From Acidimicrobiia bacterium (GTDB lineage Bacteria > Actinomycetota > Acidimicrobiia > Acidimicrobiales > Aldehydirespiratoraceae): DNA of 42,744 nucleotides. Positions 24,219 through 31,600 of this stretch are shown in pieces (position 1 is the first letter of the stretch; every line of letters starts with the position of its first letter). The notes below the pieces were generated by a model. That model was not told where the DNA came from, did not search any database, and saw nothing but the letters and a program-made list of their open reading frames with translations. Both the position numbers and the translations under genes were made by a program. Location: NCBI GenBank assembly GCA_022820805.1, contig JAJEEV010000019.1, positions 1 through 42,744 on the forward strand. The letters run 5' to 3'.

Positions 24219-26255
24219 GTGAACCGGCTTGACAGTGAGACCAGTCCCTATCTCCGCCAGCACCGCGACAACCCGGTGGACTGGTACCCGTGGGGACCTG
24301 AGGCGTTCGAGGCGGCGGCCGAGAGGGACCGCCCGGTGCTGCTGTCGGTCGGCTACTCCAGCTGCCACTGGTGCCATGTGATGGCCCATGAGTCCTTCGA
24401 GGACCCCGACACTGCGGCCATCATGAACCGGCTGTTCGTGAACGTGAAGGTGGACCGGGAGGAGCGTCCCGACGTGGACGCCATCTACATGGACTCGGTG
24501 CAGGCCATGACCGGCCGGGGCGGCTGGCCCATGACCGTGTTCCTCACCCCCGACGGCCGCCCCTTCTTCGGCGGCACCTACTACCCCGACCGGCCCCGGG
24601 GCGGGATGGCCTCGTTCCGCCAGGTGATGGCAGCGATCGACGAAGCGTGGAGCAACCGGCGCTCCGACGTGCACGCCCAGGCTGACCAGCTGGTGGCCCT
24701 CATCGACCGGACATCGCGTGCCGCCGCGTCGCTGAGCACCGAGGCCGCACCCGGGGCCGGAGTCGAGGCTGGCGTCGACGGCCAGGCTCTGGACCGGGCC
24801 GGAGACGCCGTCCTCTCTGCCTTCGACCCGGAATGGGGCGGCTTCGGGGGCGCGCCCAAGTTCCCCGCGGCGATGACGCTGGCCTCCGCGCTGCGGGTCC
24901 ACCACCGCAGCGACCGGCCCGAGCTGCTGCGGGTCGTGCGAACCAGCCTGGACGCCATGGCCTCCGGCGGGATCTATGACCACCTCGGCGGCGGTTTCGC
25001 CCGCTATTCGGTGGACCAGCGCTGGCTGGTCCCGCACTTCGAGAAGATGCTCTACGACAACGCCTTGCTGACCAGGGTGTACCTGCACGCCTGGATGGTG
25101 ACCGGCGAGGCGGCCTACCTGCAGGTGGTCGACGAGACGATCGGCTACGTCCTGCGCGACCTGCGCCACGGCGACGGCGGCTTCTACTCGGCCGAGGACG
25201 CCGACTCCGAGGGCGTCGAGGGCAAGTTCTACGTTTGGTCCGAGCCCGAGTTGCGGGCCGTGGTCCGGGCTGCCGCCGGCGCCGGCGCCGACGACGAGGC
25301 GGTGGCCTGGTGGGGCGTGACCGCGGCCGGCAACTTCGAGGGGGCCAACATCTTGAACCGGCCGGTGCGGGGCGACCTGATCCGGCCCGACAGTGTCGAG
25401 GCCGCCCGCCGGGCGCTGCTCACGTGCCGGGAGAGCCGGGTCCGTCCCGGTCTCGACGACAAGGTCCTCACCGAGTGGAACGGTCTGATGCTGTCGGCGC
25501 TGTCAGAGGCCGCGGCGGTGACCGGCAATCGCCACTGGCGGGACGCGGCCCTGGCCAACGGCGAGTTCCTGGTGGCCAACCTGCGGCGCGAGGACGGCCG
25601 CTGGCTGCGCTCGTGGCAGGCCGGTGACGCCGACCGTCCCCCTCAGGCCCGCCACCTGGCCTACGCTCACGACTACGCGGCCATCGTCGACGCCTTCACC
25701 AGGCTCGGCGAGCTGTCCGGCCAGGCCCGCTGGATCGACGAGGCCCGGCATGCGGCCGACGGCCTGCTGGAGCTGTTCTGGGACGGCGACGCGGGCGGCG
25801 TGTTCACCACCGGCAACGACGCCGAGCAGCTCGTCACTCGACCCAAGGACCTGATGGACAATGCCACGCCGTCGGCCCAGTCACTGGCGGCCTGCGGCCT
25901 GCTCCGGCTGGCCGCCCTCACCGGCGAGAGCCACTACGACGAGCATGCCCGCCAGACCATCGGGCTGTTCGCTCCGGCCGCGGCCCAGCATCCCACCGCC
26001 TTCGGCCGGGCGCTGGAGGCCATCGACATGGCTGCCAACGGTCTCGACGAGATCGCGGTGGTCGGCGACCGCGCCGATCTTGTGGCCGAGGTGCAGCGTC
26101 GCTACCTACCGAACGCGGTCCTGGCCTGGGGTGAGCCCTACGACTCCCCGCTGTGGGCCGACCGCCCCGAGGGCTTCGCCTACGTCTGCCGCAACTTCAC
26201 CTGCCAGTCCCCCGCATCCACCCCCGAGGATCTAGCCGCCCAACTGGAGGCCTGA
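24219..26255 (+). CDS. YyaL/SPATA20-type thioredoxin-domain protein (DUF255)
   Basis: 678 aa from the GTG at 24219. The N-terminus [15 protein letters not shown] ... NPVDWYPWG and the thioredoxin-like CHWC site (Cys49, Cys52) followed by HESFED are diagnostic of this family. The remainder is an (alpha/alpha)6 barrel like glucosamine epimerases or glycosidases. Function in bacteria is unproven. A GTG at 24189 would add 10 residues but does not match the family start. The gene is divergent from the RegX3-like gene. Its last codons (from 26238) are the beginning of a 110-base unit that is duplicated immediately downstream. Confidence 0.9.
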   Translation: MNRLDSETSPYLRQHRDNPVDWYPWGPEAFEAAAERDRPVLLSVGYSSCHWCHVMAHESFEDPDTAAIMNRLFVNVKVDREERPDVDAIYMDSVQAMTGRGGWPMTVFLTPDGRPFFGGTYYPDRPRGGMASFRQVMAAIDEAWSNRRSDVHAQADQLVALIDRTSRAAASLSTEAAPGAGVEAGVDGQALDRAGDAVLSAFDPEWGGFGGAPKFPAAMTLASALRVHHRSDRPELLRVVRTSLDAMASGGIYDHLGGGFARYSVDQRWLVPHFEKMLYDNALLTRVYLHAWMVTGEAAYLQVVDETIGYVLRDLRHGDGGFYSAEDADSEGVEGKFYVWSEPELRAVVRAAAGAGADDEAVAWWGVTAAGNFEGANILNRPVRGDLIRPDSVEAARRALLTCRESRVRPGLDDKVLTEWNGLMLSALSEAAAVTGNRHWRDAALANGEFLVANLRREDGRWLRSWQAGDADRPPQARHLAYAHDYAAIVDAFTRLGELSGQARWIDEARHAADGLLELFWDGDAGGVFTTGNDAEQLVTRPKDLMDNATPSAQSLAACGLLRLAALTGESHYDEHARQTIGLFAPAAAQHPTAFGRALEAIDMAANGLDEIAVVGDRADLVAEVQRRYLPNAVLAWGEPYDSPLWADRPEGFAYVCRNFTCQSPASTPEDLAAQLEA

Positions 26256-26469
26256 CCGCGGGGCCGGATGCGCCGGAGCGCTCTGAGAGCCGATCTCAAG
26301 CCCGGCCGTGACCTACGGCACAGCGCAGAGTTTCCCGTGTGTGACCAAGGTCGAGATCGCCCAACTGGAACCCTGACCGCGGGGCCGGGTACGCCAGCGC
26401 GCTTTGCGAGCCGATCTCAAGCCCGGCCGTGACCTACGGCGCAGCGCAGACTTCTCCTGTGTGTGACCA
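26238..26469. repeat. Tandem direct duplication of a ~110-base unit
   Basis: Unit 1 (26238-26347) and unit 2 (26359-26469) both begin GCCCAACTGGA and end GTGTGTGACCA, with about 13 mismatches and a 1-base indel between them. Unit 1 starts inside the last codons of the YyaL-type gene, and unit 2 recreates a similar end (CAACTGGAACCCTGA). The shared core includes CGATCTCAAGCCCGGCCGTG. On the minus strand the pair encodes the last ~50 residues of the HNH protein, read in two different frames because of the indel. Confidence 0.88.
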
Positions 26470-27806
26470 GAGGTCGGGCGGCGGCTCGGTGCAGCCAAGG
26501 TGCGGCGGTGGTTGTTCCGGGCGTGGGCGGGGCCGTGGTGCATCCGCCCAGGCGGGTGGAGGGTGTGAATCCCGTTGGTGGTTCGGATCGCCCACTTGTG
26601 ATGGTGGATCCTCTGGTGGCATTCCCAGCAGACCGGAACCATGTTGTCGAGCCGAGTGGACCCGCCCTGCGACACCGGTCTGATGTGGTGGATCTGGCAC
26701 AGCGCCGGATGGGCCTTGCAGTGGAAGCAGCCCCCGTAGCGGGCGATCAGGATCTGTCGTTGGGCCTCGGTGGCCGTGCGGCAGGACTCGGCCCGCCAGA
26801 TCGGTTTGCCCTTCCGGTCGAAGACGACACCGGTGAGCCTGGCGTTGCAGGCGAGTTCCTCTAGCACTGCCGTCGGCAGCCGCGTGCCGTCGGGAAGGTC
26901 GGCGACGAGCTGGCCGGTATCGCTGTCCACATGCGCCACGACGCAAATGTCCGCGAAGGGTCTGCGGCCGCCATTTCTACCGTGGCTTGTGTCCGCGCCT
27001 GACCGGCCTTTGGGATCCTGGCCTGCCTCGATACCTGGGCGATTGTCTGAGCACCGGTCAGAGCCGATGTCATGGTGTTCTCTCGCGGTGGTGCTGGACG
27101 TGAGGCTATCGAGGGCGTCGGCCATGCACTGGTCGAAGCTGCGCCGCTCGGAGTTGCTGCCGGCCTGCTTCTTGTCGGAGTCGTGGAGGCGGCCGGCCAC
27201 AGCCCGCAGCCGGTTGCCGATGCGATGCCCGGCGACGGGGTCGAACTCGCCGTGGACGTGCACCATCCCGTCGTCGCCGTCCCACACCCGCACACGCCGC
27301 CGGGCCCGCAGCCGCCGATAGTCGCCCTCGCCGCCGTCGCGCTGGCGATCCGCGGCCCACCTCCGGGCTTCCTTGGTGAACTGCTCGGGGCGCATCGACG
27401 CAGCCTTGGACAACAACTCGGTGTCGGACTCGACGGGCCCAGCGCCGGTCTTCTCGATTGCCTCGGCCAGCCGCTTGGCGTTGGCTTGCGGCACCCGGCC
27501 GGACTCCACCGCGTCACGCACCGCGGGCGCCGCCTCGATGGTCTGGGCCGTCTTGACCCGACCGCGTGCGTCGTACCGCGACAGACCGGCGGTGTCGGCC
27601 AGCACCTGAGCACCGCCGTCGCCGTGTTGCTCCACGCCAGCAACCACCCTGGCCGCGGATGTCTGGGCGGCCGTCAGGGCCGCTATCGCGGACTTGCACG
27701 CCGACAGCACATGGCGCGCCTCCCCGCATGACAACGAGCCGTCGTTCATTGCCGCGAGCACTTCCTTGGCGGCGGTCTCGACCCGTCGGACGGCTTCGAT
27801 CAACAT
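26313..27806 (-). CDS. DUF222 / 13E12-type HNH endonuclease domain protein
   Basis: 497 aa. Residues about 1-250 are the helical DUF222 region typical of actinobacterial 13E12-repeat proteins. The HNH domain at about 355-405 has CFHC, the IHHI histidines, the Asn in RLDNMVPVC and a second C-x2-C followed by HQRIHHH, consistent with a zinc-bound beta-beta-alpha-metal nuclease. The biological role of this large family is not known. The last ~50 residues (basic, from about HTQEKSAL) come from the tandem duplication and were probably added when it arose. The ATG at 27806 lacks a ribosome binding site but sits 12 bases after a perfect palindrome. Mycobacterial 13E12 genes are known LexA targets. 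Confidence 0.88.
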   Translation of the reverse strand: MLIEAVRRVETAAKEVLAAMNDGSLSCGEARHVLSACKSAIAALTAAQTSAARVVAGVEQHGDGGAQVLADTAGLSRYDARGRVKTAQTIEAAPAVRDAVESGRVPQANAKRLAEAIEKTGAGPVESDTELLSKAASMRPEQFTKEARRWAADRQRDGGEGDYRRLRARRRVRVWDGDDGMVHVHGEFDPVAGHRIGNRLRAVAGRLHDSDKKQAGSNSERRSFDQCMADALDSLTSSTTAREHHDIGSDRCSDNRPGIEAGQDPKGRSGADTSHGRNGGRRPFADICVVAHVDSDTGQLVADLPDGTRLPTAVLEELACNARLTGVVFDRKGKPIWRAESCRTATEAQRQILIARYGGCFHCKAHPALCQIHHIRPVSQGGSTRLDNMVPVCWECHQRIHHHKWAIRTTNGIHTLHPPGRMHHGPAHARNNHRRTLAAPSRRPTSGHTQEKSALRRRSRPGLRSARKARWRTRPRGQGSSWAISTLVTHGKLCAVP

Positions 27807-27818
27807 GAAGACAGTATC

Positions 27819-27832
27819 TCACACCGGTGTGA
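27819..27832. promoter_or_regulatory. Palindromic operator candidate TCACAC-NN-GTGTGA (HNH gene)
   Basis: TCACACCGGTGTGA is a perfect 14-base palindrome located 12 bases upstream of the HNH start codon. On the minus strand CATAATAG, a good -10-like sequence, lies just upstream of it, so the palindrome would cover the transcription start, a repressor position. The same pattern precedes dnaE at 40843-40856. Confidence 0.6.
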
Positions 27833-27928
27833 CATCTATTATGCATTTACCATCTAAATTGTGATACATTCTGGAATGTTCCTGGCAGACGAATTCCGGG
27901 GATGAAACGCCCATCTTGGGCCGACTGA

Positions 27929-27957
27929 GGCATAATCCCTGCTATGCCTGATATGCC
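27929..27957 (+). promoter_or_regulatory. Candidate VapB operator
   Basis: GGCATA (27929-27934) pairs with TATGCC (27943-27948) across 8 bases, and a third half-site TATGCC follows at 27952-27957. It lies 30-58 bases before the vapB start. Toxin-antitoxin operons are usually repressed by the VapBC complex at such inverted repeats. TAGAAT at 27975-27980 could be the -10 element. Confidence 0.5.
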
Positions 27958-27986
27958 GGACAGGCCGGGAAGACTAGAATGGAGTC

Positions 27987-28235
27987 ATGAGGACGATGAT
28001 CCTGCTTCCGGACCACCACCACGCTGAGGCCAAGCGCAAGGCGGCTCGTGACGGCATCTCGCTGTCGGAGTACATCCGGCGCCTCGTGGCCCGCGACCTG
28101 GAACCGGATGCGCCCGGAGGCGACCCGTCGGTGATCTTCGGGCTGTTCGACAGCGGCGGGTCGAGGATCGCCGACGGAAAGCAGGCCATGATCAGCGAGA
28201 CCATCGATCAGCAGCTCGCGGCCAAGGGGCTCTGA
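27987..28235 (+). CDS. vapB: VapB-type antitoxin (ribbon-helix-helix)
   Basis: 82 aa. The N-terminal ~45 residues (MRTMILLPDHHHAEAKRKAA then SLSEYIRRLVARDL) form a ribbon-helix-helix DNA-binding domain. The C-terminal tail (GLFDSGGSRIADGKQ) is of the kind that wraps the toxin active site. It binds and inhibits the VapC RNase and represses the operon. The ATG is at 27987 with a weak GGAG immediately upstream. The toxin gene starts 3 bases after its stop. Confidence 0.88.
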   Translation: MRTMILLPDHHHAEAKRKAARDGISLSEYIRRLVARDLEPDAPGGDPSVIFGLFDSGGSRIADGKQAMISETIDQQLAAKGL

Positions 28236-28238
28236 GTC

Positions 28239-28658
28239 TTGGGCTCCGTCTTCGTCGACACCAGCATCTGGTATGCCGCGGCCGACGCTGGTGACGCTCA
28301 CAGCCAGGTTGCCAGGTCGCTGTTGACGCAGCACGCCGGAACGCTGGTCACCAGCGATCTGGTCCTGGCCGAGCTCTGGAACCTCGTAAACGGGCGCGCC
28401 GGCCACCGCATCGCCAATCAGGTCGTGGCCGCAGTCGCGTCCGGCGCCGCCCGTGTGGAGTGCGCCACCCCCGCCGACCTAGAGACAGCCGAGGCAACGG
28501 TTGCGGCCTTCGACGATCAGGCGTTCTCGTTGACCGACCGGACAAGCTGGGCGATCATGGAGCGTCTGGCCATCAACGACGCGCTGGCGTTCGACGCCGA
28601 CTTCCGCATCTACCGCTACGGCCCCGGCCGCCGCCGAGCCTTCAAGGTCCTCCCCTAG
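28239..28658 (+). CDS. vapC: VapC-type PIN-domain toxin
   Basis: 139 aa PIN-domain ribonuclease. The acidic metal-binding residues are all present: Asp7 (FVDTSIW), Glu45 (LAELWN), Asp100 (SLTDRTSW) and Asp119/Asp121 (AFDADF). VapC toxins cleave tRNA or rRNA and stop translation when VapB is degraded. The start is a TTG at 28239, three bases after the vapB stop. It converges with the large helicase gene, leaving 40 bases between stops. The pair looks intact. Confidence 0.92.
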   Translation: MGSVFVDTSIWYAAADAGDAHSQVARSLLTQHAGTLVTSDLVLAELWNLVNGRAGHRIANQVVAAVASGAARVECATPADLETAEATVAAFDDQAFSLTDRTSWAIMERLAINDALAFDADFRIYRYGPGRRRAFKVLP

Positions 28659-28698
28659 CGCCGGACCACGTCGACGGAGAGTCGAGCGTGGCCGGTGC

Positions 28699-31600
28699 CT
28701 AGGGCTCAGGCTCGAAGACCAGTTCGGGCACCACGACCTCCCACTCGTCGCATCTGAGTTTCTCCCGGAACTGCGGGTCCGAGTGGCGGCTCCCCCAAGA
28801 CGCAATGGCTGTGACGGTGGCTTCGACGCAGCGCATGTCCGCGGGCGGGTCGAAACTGCGAGCCAGCGTTCCCACCACGATGCCCCGCCCGTCTAGCAGC
28901 TCCCAGGTGCCGGATTGTCGCCGCACCTGCAACTGGTCACCCGGCGACAAGGCGGCGATGGCGCGGTGCACGCGATCCCGGCGGGGCCTGCGGCCGGCGA
29001 AGCTCAGGTACACGTCCCGCAGGCCGAGCGGCCGATAGTGACGCTCCATCTCCGGCGCAGGCTCCGGAAGCGCGACCGGGTCTCTCCAAAGGACTGCCTC
29101 GGTGTCCCCCAGCGCATCCTGGATCGGGTGCGGTCCCGTGAAGCGTCCGAGGGCGAGAGTCTGCCGTGCCCGGGTCATGGCGACGTAGTACAGGCGACGT
29201 GGCGCATCGCTGTCCTCGTGGTGCCCTACGCGGTCCCAGCCGCCGTCGAGCACCACCGCATGGTCGAATTCGAGGCCCTTGGCACGATGCGCGGTCAGCA
29301 GCAGCAGCCCCTGCTGACGCCGGCGGAACTCGCGTCCCCATTCAGCCAGCCATTCGACGAAGGTATCCACCGGCACCCGACCAGCGCCGACCTCGGCTTC
29401 GTGCTCGGCCGAGGCCTCCCGCAAGAGCTCGTTCCAGGGACTGCCCGGTTGTGCATCTAGCCAGGATTGGATCGCGGAGGTCTTGACCAGCCGGGAGCCG
29501 CCGTTACGGATGTGATGCAGCAGAGCCTGTGTCTCGCGAAGATGCCAGATGCTCGGGAGTTCCTCGTTCGCCATCTGCACGGGGATGCCCTCAAGCTCGC
29601 AGAGGTTTCGCACCGGCTCCAGGTAGTGCCACTCCTTGGCTATTACCGCGACGCGTGACCAGTCCCAGTCCGTTGCGAGTCCCGACAGCCGTTGCAGCTC
29701 GACGATCGCGGCCTGTGCCTGCGACATCCTGTCCCGCCCGGCGGGAAGCACCTGCACTCGCCCTCCTGCTACCGGGTCGCGCTCGCCCCACAGGCCTCCG
29801 GCGGCCTCGCCGGAGCGGGCTCGGTCGATGCGGATCTCGTTGCCGGCCTTCATCCGGTCCACCGCTCGCCCGATCACCGCGTTGGATGCGTCGATGATGT
29901 GACGGGTGGAGCGATAGTTGTCGGTCAGGAAGGAAGGCTTGGCGCTGTAGTCCTGCTCGAAGTTGCGGATGAACCGAACCGACGACCCCTTGAACGAGTA
30001 GATGTTCTGATCGTCGTCGCCGACCGCGAACAGGGTCAGCTTGGCATCCGTCTCCGACAGGGTCCGCCCGGCCAGGGCCGAGATCAGGGCGTACTCCTCC
30101 GCGCCGACATCCTGGTACTCGTCCACGAGAATCCAGCGGAACCCGGCGAGGAGCCGGGATCTGGTCTCCTCAGCCTCGTCCGGTTCCAGTCCCTCACCCC
30201 GCAACAGCGCCGCGGCTTCCTTCAGCACGTCCTGGAAGTGCTCGCTCTCGGGCCGGTCCGCCCGCTCCGAGAAGCTGGTGCCGATGAGTCGCATCGCGAG
30301 TGCGTGGCATGTGAGCACGATGACGCCCCGCGAGTCGTCGCCGATGAGTTGCGCGAGCCGGCGGCGGATCTCAGCGGCGGCATGCCGGTTGTAGGCCAGG
30401 GCCAGGATGCCTCGTGGATCCTCGCGCCTGGAGCGAATCAGGTAGGCGATTCGGTGCACCAGGACCCGGGTCTTGCCCGATCCGGGTCCGGCCAGGACCA
30501 GCACGTTCGTGTTCTCCCGGTCATCGGCGACAAGCCGCCGCTGCGAGGGGTTCCGCAGGCTCTCGACGATGTCGCGCCACGACTCGGGAGTCGTCTGCCG
30601 CGACAGTTCCCGTGCTCGATCGGGAAGCCAGCGGCGCAGGAACTCGGTTTCTCCTAGAGCGAAGTAGTCGAGGGACAGCCGCACCGCATCGGCCATCGAC
30701 TCGAGGCCTTGCTGCGCGAACTCGGCCATGATGTGGATCTGCCTGACTGTCGCGTCGTAGTGGAGTTGCAGCGTCTTGAAATCCGACTGAGCGAAGCCTC
30801 GCCGCTCCCGGGCCAGATGGATGGTCATGGCCGGGCGGAACACGGTGAGGCCCTTGTTGAGCCTGATGACCTCCTGCTCGTGAAGCCACATCAGGGAACG
30901 GTCCACCAGCCGGCGCGAATCCTTGACCTCCGCCATCAGCGCGGCATCGGCCTCGACTGTCGCCACCAGTTTGCCCAGGGTCGTCTCAGCCAGAAGGTCG
31001 TTGCCGCGGAGCCCCCGCGGCAGACATCCCACCAAGTGCTCGAGCAGCAGGGCCGCACCGGCGCGCCGTCGTCCGGCGATGGCGAGAATCGTGGACCACT
31101 CGCGCTTCAGCGTCACTAGGACACTCTCGGCGTCGTACTTGCGCACGGTGAGGCTGCCGCCGGTGGCGCCTTCGTCCCGGCCGTCGGCCGCGATGCCGCG
31201 CGTGGTCCGGGCCACATGCTCGGGCCGGACGTGGCTATGGCCGCCGTCCTTGAGCCTCTGCGCCGCGATGCGAAGGTTCAACGGCGCAGTGTCGTCGACG
31301 CTCATGCCGGGGGCCATCTCCCGCATCAGGTCCAGTAGTTGCTCCTCCACTGCCGCCGCCTGGGTGAGCCGTTGCCGGGACGGGTTCCGCACACCGGCGT
31401 GGACGAAGGCTGTCAGCGCGGTGTCGTTGGTGGCGATCCCGGCGCGTTCCAGGTCGTGCAGGGCGCTCCTCACCTGCTCGGAGCTGAGGCCGCATGCACT
31501 CATGAGCAGGTCGGTGGAGATGCCCTCATCGGGCTCGGCGTCGATCAGCGTCTCAACAATGGAGAGCAGGTTCTCGCGCCGGGGAGCCGCGGAGGGCTGC

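Noticed and set aside
26238..26469. CRISPR array
   Set aside because: There are only two long units of about 110 bases with an 11-base gap, no short repeats with equal spacers, and no cas genes.
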